From: Magnetospirillum sp.
GTDB lineage: Bacteria > Pseudomonadota > Alphaproteobacteria > CACIAM-22H2
DNA length: 64,000 nt
Direction of reading: 5' to 3'
Assembly (NCBI GenBank): GCA_027532905.1
Contig: JAPZUA010000006.1
Span: 124,001 to 188,000 of the forward strand
Shown: piece after piece, positions 53,776-61,607 of the stretch
Layout of the letters: each line of letters starts with the position of its first letter
Position numbering within the stretch: position 1 is the stretch's first letter
Notes under the pieces: generated by a model
Seen by the model: only the letters and a program-made list of their open reading frames with translations
Databases searched by the model: none
What the model was told of the DNA's origin: nothing
Position numbers and translations under genes: made by a program

Positions 53776-54996
53776 ATGAAAATGCTTCGAAGCTTGTCCG
53801 TCGCCGCCTTCGCGGCCGGGGCCATTCTTGCGGCGACCGCCCCCGCGGTCGCGCAGCGCGAACTCGTAATCGGCGTCAACGATGCGCTGACCGGCCCCGG
53901 CGCGGTCTACGGACTGCCCCAAGCCAATTCGGTCCAGATGGCGGCGCGCGAAATCAATGCCGCCGGCGGCATCCGGGTCGGCACGACCGTCTACAATCTG
54001 CGCGTCGTACAGTACGACGACAAGGCGAACCCCACGGAAGCGACCAACAGTGTGCGCCGTTTGCTCGACCGTGACGGCGCCAAGTTCCTGCTCGGCTTCT
54101 GCTGCTCGGGCCCAACCAGCGCTGTCGCCTCATTCATCGGCCGCGAGGACGCGGTCATGCTCGTGGGTAACGCCGCCGAGCGCGCGATCACGACGCAAGG
54201 CATCCAAAATCTGTTCCGCACCCGCCCGCCGGCCGACTATACCGGCGCCGCCGCAGGCCGCTTCGTCGCCGCCCAAGGCCCACGCCGAATCGCGGTGATC
54301 GGCTCGCTCGAGGTCGGATTCTACGTGCAGTATCTCGACGCGTTCGAGAAGGAGTTCGCCAAGAGCGGCGGCACCATTGTTGCCAAGGAAAGCTTCGGTC
54401 TGCGCGACCGCGACATGACCCCGCAACTCACCAAAATCCGCGCGCTCAATCCCGACGCGATCCTGGTGATCGGCTATGTTGAGCCGGCCGCCTTCGTCTA
54501 TCGCCAGTCGGTAGAACTGGGCTTGAATGTGCGGCGATACGGTTTCACCAGTGGCAGCGAGGATCAGTTCCTGCGCGTGGCGACATCTCAGCAGATGGAG
54601 GGCGTATGGGATTTGCGTCCGACCGAGTTGACGATGGAATCGGCAAGCCCTGCTGGTGTCCGCTACGAAGCCAATTACCGCGCCGCATTCGGCGCGACGC
54701 CGGCTCCAAGCTCGCCCTATGCCTACGATCAAGTCTACGTGCTCAAGCACGCGCTCGAGCGCGCAGGCACCGTGACCGACACCAAGCGCGTAGCCGAAGT
54801 GATCCGCACGGCGCCGATCCCGCCCGAAGCGGTGATGCGCTACCTTCCGGTTGGCGGCCGCATGTTCGACGAGAACGGCCAGGCCTACACGACAAACGCC
54901 GCCTTCCAATGGCGCAACGGCCGTTGGGTGTTCGTCGAAGATCTGCCGTCCGATCCGGCCGACTATTCGCGCTTCCTGCGCGGGCTTAGGCAGTAG
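53776..54996 (+). CDS. LIV-type ABC transporter substrate-binding protein
   Basis: A 406-residue periplasmic binding protein. Residues 1-26 are a signal peptide (MLRSLSVAAFAAGAILAAT ... VAQ). The mature part has the type I binding-protein fold, with IGVNDALTGPGAVYGLP, AAREINAAGGIRVG, VVQYDDKANPTEATNSV and GFCCSGPTSAVASFIG. Members of this family bind branched amino acids, amides, or aromatic and aliphatic carboxylates. The adjacent acyl-CoA genes favour a carboxylic acid here. The binding-site residues are not diagnostic. The ATG has GAGGAGA upstream. Confidence 0.9.
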   Translation: MKMLRSLSVAAFAAGAILAATAPAVAQRELVIGVNDALTGPGAVYGLPQANSVQMAAREINAAGGIRVGTTVYNLRVVQYDDKANPTEATNSVRRLLDRDGAKFLLGFCCSGPTSAVASFIGREDAVMLVGNAAERAITTQGIQNLFRTRPPADYTGAAAGRFVAAQGPRRIAVIGSLEVGFYVQYLDAFEKEFAKSGGTIVAKESFGLRDRDMTPQLTKIRALNPDAILVIGYVEPAAFVYRQSVELGLNVRRYGFTSGSEDQFLRVATSQQMEGVWDLRPTELTMESASPAGVRYEANYRAAFGATPAPSSPYAYDQVYVLKHALERAGTVTDTKRVAEVIRTAPIPPEAVMRYLPVGGRMFDENGQAYTTNAAFQWRNGRWVFVEDLPSDPADYSRFLRGLRQ

Positions 54997-55051
54997 GGGC
55001 GAAGGGCGGGAGCGGCCTCGGGGCCGCCCCCGTCCCAATTCGGAGCGCTAG

Positions 55052-55912
55052 ATGGTCGAAATACTCCAGCAGATTCTGAACGGCCTGACGATCGGTGGGG
55101 TCTATGTGCTGATTGCACTCGGCCTGACGATCGTCTTCGGAATTCTGCATATTTCGCACTTCGCTCACGGCTCGATCTCGATGTTCGGCGGCTATTTCGT
55201 CTTCTTCCTGGTGACCGAGCGAGGGCTGCCGCTGGCCCTCGCTTGTCTTGCGGCAATGGCGGCCGGTTTCGTGCTCGGTGTTTTGGTCGAGCGGCTCGCC
55301 TATCGGCCGGTGCGCGACGACAACCCGATCAACGCGTTCATCGTGGCACTCGGTCTCACGATGTTCGCCGAGGGCGCCAATCTGCGCTTGTTCGGTGCGG
55401 ACCAGATCGTGATCCCGACTGGTCTGCAGTCGGTTTTCCGACTTGGCGCGCTGACGCTAACGGAGCTTCGTCTTTATGTCATCCTTGTCACGGTCGCGCT
55501 GATCGTGGCGATGACGTTGTATATCCAGCGCAGCAAGACGGGCTATGCGATCCGTGCGCTGGCGCAGAACCGCAATGCGGCGATCCTGATGGGTGTCGAC
55601 GTTTCGCGGATCACGATGCTGGTCTTCGCGATGTCTTCGATGCTGGGCGTGGCCGCCGCGATCATGATCGGCGCACTTTTCGCGATCGCCCCCGGTGTGG
55701 GCGAGGGGCTCGCCATCAAGGGCTTCTCGGTACTGATCCTGGGTGGGCTCGGCTCGATCCCCGGCGCCATCGTCGGCGGGCTCATCCTGGGCGTGACCGA
55801 AGCGCTGGCCGCTGGGTTCATTTCCTCCGCCTACAAGGACGTCATCGCGTTCCTGGTGATGATCGTCGTGCTGTTGGTACGACCGCAAGGGCTTATGGGG
55901 AAGCGCTCATGA
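55052..55912 (+). CDS. LIV-type ABC transporter permease (LivH-like)
   Basis: A 286-residue inner-membrane protein with about eight hydrophobic segments. Family motifs are LTIGGVYVLIALGLTIVFGI at the N terminus, AQNRNAAILMGVDVSRI (the EAA-like ATPase contact) and KGFSVLILGGLGSIPGAIVGG. Its stop overlaps the next ATG as ATGA. Confidence 0.94.
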   Translation: MVEILQQILNGLTIGGVYVLIALGLTIVFGILHISHFAHGSISMFGGYFVFFLVTERGLPLALACLAAMAAGFVLGVLVERLAYRPVRDDNPINAFIVALGLTMFAEGANLRLFGADQIVIPTGLQSVFRLGALTLTELRLYVILVTVALIVAMTLYIQRSKTGYAIRALAQNRNAAILMGVDVSRITMLVFAMSSMLGVAAAIMIGALFAIAPGVGEGLAIKGFSVLILGGLGSIPGAIVGGLILGVTEALAAGFISSAYKDVIAFLVMIVVLLVRPQGLMGKRS

Positions 55913-56874
55913 AGGGCCCGCTCGCTTTTCTCGCGGTCGCGGCAATGCTCGCTTTGGCGATCGTCGCGCCGCAGTACATCACGGTCAAATACTACGTGCA
56001 GCTCATCTTGCTGGCGCTGATCTGGACCATCATGGCGCATGGGCAGAACATCATCCAAGGCATGACCGGCTACGTGTCGATCACCCAAGCCGGTTTGATG
56101 GGTGTGGGCGCCTACGCGTCGACCTTACTAAGTATCCGACTCGGCTGGCCCGTCTGGGCGAGCATGGCGGTTGCACCCTTCATCACCGCGTTGTTTTCGA
56201 TCCTCGTCGGCTATCCCAGTTTGCGCGTGAAGGGCCACTACTTTGCGATCGTCACGCTCGCTTTCAATATGGTCATCTTCACCGTGCTGTTGAATTTCAC
56301 GACGCTGACGCGCGGTGAAGCGGGGATTCCGAACATCAAGCGGCCCGAGAGCCTTTTCGGCCTCGTCGATTTCGACGATCGCGTCGCTTACTACTATCTC
56401 GTTCTTGCCGTCGCAGTTGTGATGACCCTTCTGACGTGGCTATTGATGCGTTCGTCGATAGGCCGCATCTTGCGCGCTATCCGCCAGAACGAGAACCTGG
56501 CCTCGGCCTGCGGCGTTGCCGTTTGGAGGTACAAGCTGTTCGCGTTCGTCGCGAGCGCGTTCTATGCGGGCGCCGCTGGCGCCCTATATGCGCACTACAT
56601 CGGCTTCATCAATCCCGAAACCTTCGGCGTGGCCCAATCACTCGACGCGATCCTTGCGGTGATTCTCGGCGGCACGGGCACGCTGTTTGGTCCCGTGCTG
56701 GGCGCTTTCGCCGTGGTCTTCCTGCCCGAGTATTTGCGTATCGCCGATAGTTTCCGGCTCATCGTCTATGGACTGCTGCTCGTGGTGGCGACAATCTTCA
56801 TGCCGCGCGGCGCATTACATGTGTTCGAACGGGCGTGGGATTTCGCCGTGCGTCGACTCGGCGGGACGAAATGA
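55909..56874 (+). CDS. LIV-type ABC transporter permease (LivM-like)
   Basis: A 321-residue membrane permease with nine or so hydrophobic segments. GMTGYVSITQAGLMGVGAY, ILRAIRQNENLASACGVAVW and LGGTGTLFGPVLGAF are the LivM hallmarks. It pairs with the LivH-like subunit. The stop overlaps the acyl-CoA dehydrogenase start (ATGA). Confidence 0.94.
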   Translation: MKGPLAFLAVAAMLALAIVAPQYITVKYYVQLILLALIWTIMAHGQNIIQGMTGYVSITQAGLMGVGAYASTLLSIRLGWPVWASMAVAPFITALFSILVGYPSLRVKGHYFAIVTLAFNMVIFTVLLNFTTLTRGEAGIPNIKRPESLFGLVDFDDRVAYYYLVLAVAVVMTLLTWLLMRSSIGRILRAIRQNENLASACGVAVWRYKLFAFVASAFYAGAAGALYAHYIGFINPETFGVAQSLDAILAVILGGTGTLFGPVLGAFAVVFLPEYLRIADSFRLIVYGLLLVVATIFMPRGALHVFERAWDFAVRRLGGTK

Positions 56875-57998
56875 ACCCCGCGACGCTCCTCGCGGCGGCG
56901 CGCCGCTTTGCGGACGAAGCAATCGCGCCTCATGCCCAAGCTTGGGAGACGCACGGCGGCCTACCCGAGAATTTCTTTGCGTCCGCCGCCAGTGCGGGCT
57001 TACTCGGTATCGAGGTTCCCGTCTCCTTCGGAGGTGCAGGGCTCGGTTTCGCCATTAAGGCGGAGATCTGCGCGATCCTCGCAGGCGCGGATTTCGGCGC
57101 GGCGATGGCGCTAATCAACTCCCAAAATGTGGCCAAGAAAATCGCGGGCTCGGCCACCGCCGACATTGCCGCTGTCTACGTTGCCGATCTGGTGCGGGGC
57201 GTGCGTGTCGGCTGCACGGCGCTGTCCGAACCGCAAGCGGGTTCCGACTTCGCCGCCATCGCGATGCGTGCGGTCGCTTGCGAAGGCGGCTGGCACCTGA
57301 GTGGAAGTAAAGCTTGGATCACCAACGCGACGCACGCCGATACCATCGTCGTCTACGCGCAAACCAAGTCGCAAGGTGACGTTAATGGGATCGGCGCGTT
57401 CCTGGTTGATGCGCGGTGCGAGGGGTTCGTACGCGGACCCGATGCGGGCTCAATCGGCTTGCATTCATGTGGTTCCGGCGGGTTTCGCCTCGATAACTAT
57501 TTTGTTCCTGCGAACGCCATGCTGGATGCGCCGGGTGCCGCATTTAAATCCATCCTCGTTGAGATCAATGGCGCGCGGGTTTACGTCGCCTCAATGTGCT
57601 GCGGGATGGTCGATGCCGCCCTTCGTCTCGCGGCCGACTGGGGCCAGCGCCGCACGGCATTTGGTAAGAAGCTGTATGGACACCAAAGCTGGCGCTTGGC
57701 GCTGGCCGAGGCGGCGACCGATCTTGCGGGCGTGCGCGCCCTCGTGCGCTCGGCGGCTACAGCCCTCGATGCAGGTGCGGATATCCAACTCGAAGCCGCG
57801 CAATCCAAGATTCTAGCTGTGAGGATGGCTCAATCGCGTATCCCAGAACTCATACATGCAATGGGGGCCGAAGGATTGAAGACGTGCCACCCGCTCGGCC
57901 GCCATTTGATCGGCGCGCAGTTTGCAGGACTTGTCGACGGCTCGACCGAGATGCTGCTCGAGCGGGTCGCAAAATTCACTACGAAGGGTTCGAGTTAA
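56871..57998 (+). CDS. Acyl-CoA dehydrogenase family protein
   Basis: A 375-residue flavoprotein of the acyl-CoA dehydrogenase fold: the N-terminal helical domain (FADEAIAPHAQAWE), the middle beta domain with CTALSEPQAGSDFAAIAMRA and GSKAWITNATHADTIVVYA, and the C-terminal helical domain with RRTAFGKKLYGHQSW. The end GLVDGSTEMLLERVAKF corresponds to the Y-E/D-G-T stretch that holds FAD and often the catalytic glutamate; here it is V-D-G-S-T-E, so the base is not certain. It probably introduces a 2,3-double bond in a CoA thioester. Overlaps livM and the next gene. Confidence 0.88.
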   Translation: MNPATLLAAARRFADEAIAPHAQAWETHGGLPENFFASAASAGLLGIEVPVSFGGAGLGFAIKAEICAILAGADFGAAMALINSQNVAKKIAGSATADIAAVYVADLVRGVRVGCTALSEPQAGSDFAAIAMRAVACEGGWHLSGSKAWITNATHADTIVVYAQTKSQGDVNGIGAFLVDARCEGFVRGPDAGSIGLHSCGSGGFRLDNYFVPANAMLDAPGAAFKSILVEINGARVYVASMCCGMVDAALRLAADWGQRRTAFGKKLYGHQSWRLALAEAATDLAGVRALVRSAATALDAGADIQLEAAQSKILAVRMAQSRIPELIHAMGAEGLKTCHPLGRHLIGAQFAGLVDGSTEMLLERVAKFTTKGSS

Positions 57999-59023
57999 TG
58001 GACGATATGCAGGTCTTCCAGCTTCAAGGCGACTGGGGTTTCGATAATCTGACGCTCGCGCGTCGCCCAGTTCCCACGCCGGGGCGCGGGGAAGTTTTGG
58101 TGCGAATGAAAGCTGCGTCGCTGAATTTCCGCGATCTGGTGGTGCTTGATCGCGGCTATGGCCGCTCCACCGGTGAGTTGCCACTGATCCCGGTTTCCGA
58201 TGGTGCCGGCGAAGTCGCGGCGATCGGCCCGGGTGTCGCGCGCGTCAAAATCGGCGATCGGGTTTGTCCGACTTTCTTCCAGTCTTGGATCGGTGGCGAC
58301 GCGCGGCCCGAAAGCTTCGCCAAGTCCTTGGGTGCGCCACTCGACGGCACGATGGCCGAATTCATGCTGCTTTCGGAAGAAGGCGTGGTTCGCCTACCGC
58401 CGGAATTGAGTTTCGCCGAAGCGGCCACGCTGCCTTGTGCGGCACTCACCGCCTGGAGCGCACTCGTCACGCTCGGCCACATCAAGGCCGGCGATAAGAT
58501 CTTGGTGCAGGGGACGGGCGGTGTGGCGCAATTCGCCCTCGCTTTCGCCAAGATCCATGGCGCGCATGTCACGGTCATTTCTTCGTCGGACGACAAGCTC
58601 GTTCGCATGCGGGCGGCCGGTGCCGACGCGACGATCAACTACATCACGCACGAAGACTGGGCGAAGGCCGCGCGTGACATCGTCGCCGACCGCGGTGGCT
58701 TCGACAACATCGTCGAGTTGGGCGGCGAGAAAACGCTTCCTTTGTCGCTGCGTTGCGTGCGTCCGGGCGGAACGATCTCGGTCATCGGCGTACTGTCGGG
58801 TCTCTCGTTGAACGCGTCGCTAGGGCCCATCGTCGCGCGCCAGATCAAGCTTCAGGGAGTCACCGTCGGCAACCGGGATTCCTTCGAGCGCATGCTGGCC
58901 GCGATCGCGCAACACGGGATCAAGCCCGTTCTCGATCGTCGTTTTGCCTTCGTGGATTTGAAGGCGGCGCTCGCCCATCTCAAGTCCGGACGGCAGTTCG
59001 GCAAGATTTGGATTGAGCATTGA
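57998..59023 (+). CDS. MDR-superfamily NAD(P)H oxidoreductase (zinc-independent)
   Basis: A 341-residue medium-chain dehydrogenase/reductase: N-terminal GroES-like domain (PVPTPGRGEVLVRMKAASLNFRD) and a Rossmann domain with the nucleotide motif GTGGVAQFALAFA. The catalytic zinc cysteine and the structural four-cysteine lobe of alcohol dehydrogenases are missing, so it is a quinone reductase or enoyl reductase-like enzyme. The TAATG overlap couples it to the dehydrogenase before it. In this cluster it may reduce an enoyl-CoA or a quinone-type intermediate. Confidence 0.87.
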   Translation: MDDMQVFQLQGDWGFDNLTLARRPVPTPGRGEVLVRMKAASLNFRDLVVLDRGYGRSTGELPLIPVSDGAGEVAAIGPGVARVKIGDRVCPTFFQSWIGGDARPESFAKSLGAPLDGTMAEFMLLSEEGVVRLPPELSFAEAATLPCAALTAWSALVTLGHIKAGDKILVQGTGGVAQFALAFAKIHGAHVTVISSSDDKLVRMRAAGADATINYITHEDWAKAARDIVADRGGFDNIVELGGEKTLPLSLRCVRPGGTISVIGVLSGLSLNASLGPIVARQIKLQGVTVGNRDSFERMLAAIAQHGIKPVLDRRFAFVDLKAALAHLKSGRQFGKIWIEH

Positions 59024-59025
59024 GC

Positions 59026-60570
59026 ATGCTGTACCCGACCCAGTTCGCGACGCCCCATCCCGACAAGATCGCCTATCGCATGGTCCGGAGTGGCGAATCG
59101 GTCACGTTCCGTGAACTCGACGAGCGCTCGAATCGTGCCGCACAGCTTTTTCGAGCCTGCGGCGTTGGGCGTGGCGACCACATTCTCGTTCTGATGGAGA
59201 ATAACCGGCAGTTTTTGGAGGTGTGTTTCGGTGCTGACCGGGCCGGCATCTACTACACGGCCGTCAGTACGCACCTCGTCGCCGACGAGGTCGCCTACAT
59301 CCTGCGCGATTGCGGTGCCAAGTTGGTGGTTACGTCGCGTTCGCAAGTCGCATTGATGGAGCTGCTGCGCGCCCGGCTGCCCGACATTGCATTCTGGTTC
59401 ATGATCGGTGCCGATCGGCCGGGTTTTGCGGACTGGGACGATGCCGTGTCCGCCCAGCCTGCCACGCCCGTCGCGGACGAGTGGCAAGGGCTCGACATGC
59501 TTTATTCCTCCGGTACGACTGGCCGGCCGAAGGGAATAAAATGGCCTTTGCCGGAACGGCCGCCGGGCGGCCGTACGATGCTCGTCGACCTCCTTTCGCG
59601 GCTGTTCGAGTATCGCGCGGACACGCGCTATCTCTCGCCCGCGCCGCTCTACCATGCAGCACCCATGCGCCATTCGATGACCGTCATCAAGCAAGGCGGA
59701 ACGGTCTTCGTGATGGAGAAGTTCGACGCCGAGGAGGCGCTGGCCACCATCGAGCGCGAGCGGATCACCCATAGCCAATGGGTACCGACCATGTTCGTTC
59801 GAATGCTGAAATTGTCGCTCGAACAGCGTGCGCGTTACGATATGTCTTCGATACGCATGGCGATCCATGCAGCTGCTCCTTGCCCGATCGATGTCAAAGA
59901 GCGGATGATCGCCTGGTGGGGACCGATTTTGCACGAATACTACGCGGGCACCGAAAACAATGGATTCTGCGCAATCGACACACAAGAGTGGCTCGCTCAT
60001 AAAGGGTCGGTCGGTCGGGCGGTGCAAGGCGAGTTGCGCATCTGCGACGAGCATGGCGTGGAGTTGCCGATCGGCGAGGAAGGCGAAGTCTATTTCGCCA
60101 ACGGCCCGCAATTCGTGTATCACAACGACCCAGCCAAGACCGCCGCTAGCCGCAACGCCAAAGGCTGGACGACGCTGGGCGACATTGGTCGCCTCGACGC
60201 GGACGGATACCTCTATCTCGTGGACAGAAAGTCGTTCCTAATTATTTCGGGCGGCGTGAACATCTATCCGCAAGAGATCGAAGACACGATCCTGAGCCAT
60301 CCCAAAGTCGCCGACGTGGCGGTGATCGGCGTTCCGAACGAAGATTTCGGCGAAGAAGTGAAGGCGGTCGTGCAGCCGCTCGATATGGTCAATGCGGGGC
60401 CCGCGCTCGCGGAGGAGATCATCGCGTACTGCAAGGCCCGAATCGCCGCCTACAAATGCCCCCGCTCCGTGGATTTCAGAGCTGTTTTGCCTCGGCATCC
60501 CACGGGCAAACTCTTCAAGCGTCAGCTAAAGCAACAATACTGGCCGGTAGTAGTTGATGCGCGCCTTTGA
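59026..60570 (+). CDS. AMP-dependent acyl-CoA synthetase/ligase
   Basis: A 514-residue ANL-family enzyme that activates a carboxylic acid to its CoA ester. The phosphate loop is YSSGTTGRPKGIKWP, the adenine site HEYYAGTEN, then GWTTLGDIGRLDADGYLYLVDR, and the C-terminal lysine motif PTGKLFKRQL. The acid pocket cannot be read. As the last gene of the LIV-type operon it fits a route of uptake, CoA activation and dehydrogenation. I use ATG 59026; a TTG at 59020 overlapping the previous stop is also possible. Confidence 0.92.
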   Translation: MLYPTQFATPHPDKIAYRMVRSGESVTFRELDERSNRAAQLFRACGVGRGDHILVLMENNRQFLEVCFGADRAGIYYTAVSTHLVADEVAYILRDCGAKLVVTSRSQVALMELLRARLPDIAFWFMIGADRPGFADWDDAVSAQPATPVADEWQGLDMLYSSGTTGRPKGIKWPLPERPPGGRTMLVDLLSRLFEYRADTRYLSPAPLYHAAPMRHSMTVIKQGGTVFVMEKFDAEEALATIERERITHSQWVPTMFVRMLKLSLEQRARYDMSSIRMAIHAAAPCPIDVKERMIAWWGPILHEYYAGTENNGFCAIDTQEWLAHKGSVGRAVQGELRICDEHGVELPIGEEGEVYFANGPQFVYHNDPAKTAASRNAKGWTTLGDIGRLDADGYLYLVDRKSFLIISGGVNIYPQEIEDTILSHPKVADVAVIGVPNEDFGEEVKAVVQPLDMVNAGPALAEEIIAYCKARIAAYKCPRSVDFRAVLPRHPTGKLFKRQLKQQYWPVVVDARL

Positions 60571-60848
60571 GCGGGGCTCCGTCAAGCTTGACCAATTTTG
60601 GGAAGCCGTAGGGGGATCGAACTTCGGGCTATGGGAAACCAGTTCGTTGGGTCGGTGCCGCTAAACGACCGCCGAGATTTCGAAATGAAAGGTGAGGGTA
60701 GACGTTGCTTTTGAAGGGCCTTCGATGCCCTTGGTTCCAACCGAATTCCTTTTGTTGTCGGGAAAAATGGAAACTGAAATTGAAAACATTTAATACTTAA
60801 GGAACTGGGGGACTGGAGGCGCGAGACATTGTCTCGCGGGGTTAGAAA
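60571..60848. other. Intergenic region, no gene seen
   Basis: About 280 bases after the ligase gene with no supportable ORF. It contains a 12-bp palindrome GTCAAGCTTGAC near 60589 and an AT-rich stretch near 60760-60800. A 7-bp hairpin GCGAGAC/GTCTCGC sits at 60821-60837, just before the terminator. Confidence 0.5.
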
Positions 60849-60881
60849 CCCGCCGCCGGGAAACCGGCTGGCGGGCTTTTT
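60849..60881 (+). terminator. Strong Rho-independent terminator
   Basis: CCCGCCGCCGG pairs with CCGGC-T-GGCGGG (one bulged T) around a GAAA tetraloop and runs into CTTTTT. It is preceded by a second hairpin at 60821-60837. It may end the LIV-type operon or be the 3' end of a small RNA. Confidence 0.75.
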
Positions 60882-60943
60882 CCATATTCAAAAGAAGCAC
60901 GCGCTGCCGGATGCCTCGAATGGCGGCGATGTCGGACGCGGGA

Positions 60944-61141
60944 TTATGCCGCGGTGACTGCTGCGGCAATCTGCTCAGCGAAATCCAGCAAGGCAGCATC
61001 GCCGCCGCCGATCATGGCCAGTTGGAGTCCCGTCGGCAGGCCGGCCGCAGTCGAACCATTGGGCAGGCTGATCGCGCACAGCTCCAAGAGGTTTGCCGCG
61101 CGCGTATAGCGCGACATCGGAATCTGCGTGTCGCCGCAACG
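60944..61141 (-). pseudogene. Amidase, C-terminal fragment
   Basis: A stretch on the minus strand reads IPMSRYTRAANLLELCAISL, PNGSTAAGLPTGLQLAM and a final ALLDFAEQI, which fits the end of amidase-signature enzymes such as AtzF or GatA-like proteins. Nothing of the Ser-Ser-Lys catalytic core is present. Similarity ends near 61141, where an unrelated fragment begins on the other strand. Confidence 0.7.
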
Positions 61142-61288
61142 GTGTACGAGGAAATCGCTATCATGCAGCGTGGCGAGATCGTGGAGCAGGGTTCGACGGC
61201 GGAAATCTTTGCCTCGCCGGCGCACTCTTATACGCGCAGCCTGTTAGACTCGGTGCCCGGCCGCAAATGGATCAGCGGCCTCGGGTGA
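61142..61288 (+). pseudogene. Oligopeptide ABC transporter ATPase, C-terminal fragment
   Basis: On the plus strand the frame reads EEIAIMQRGEIVEQGSTAEI, FASPAHSYTRSLLDSVPG and RKWISGLG. This is the end of a DppD/DppF-type ATPase (D-loop, H-region and oligopeptide-transporter C-terminal motif), without Walker A or B. It begins exactly where the amidase fragment on the opposite strand stops. Confidence 0.7.
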
Positions 61289-61607
61289 CAGCTGCCGAGG
61301 GCGGTCGACTGTGGAGGCCAAGTGGCGCTTGGCAAAGCCCTGAATCTCACCAAACATTCGCTAAAATGTGTCTCGCCAATAGTGCCCAGCTTCGCCCGCT
61401 ACGGCACGCCAGCGGCCATGAAAGTGAGAACCTGCGGTTCCCAGCCCATTCGTCAAATCTCTCCTTTAACGGCGGCCCCAAAACATCCCGGTTGTTTGGA
61501 CGACGGACACCTGCTGATCGCCAACCCGCTTGGCTCTCACGTTGCGAAGCCGCAACAGTCGAGACGGCCGTCTACGCCGCCGCCGCGATATACCCAGGGC
61601 CATCAGT
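61289..61607. other. Intergenic region with right copy of the 40-bp repeat
   Basis: About 320 bases without a supportable gene, between the ABC ATPase fragment and the end of the peptide transporter ATPase gene. It holds the direct repeat at 61375-61414. Confidence 0.5.
61375..61414. repeat. 40-bp direct repeat, right copy
   Basis: Same orientation and 39 of 40 identical positions as 50834-50873. The two copies enclose about 10.5 kb containing the LysR gene, the LIV-type operon and two gene fragments. Confidence 0.85.
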
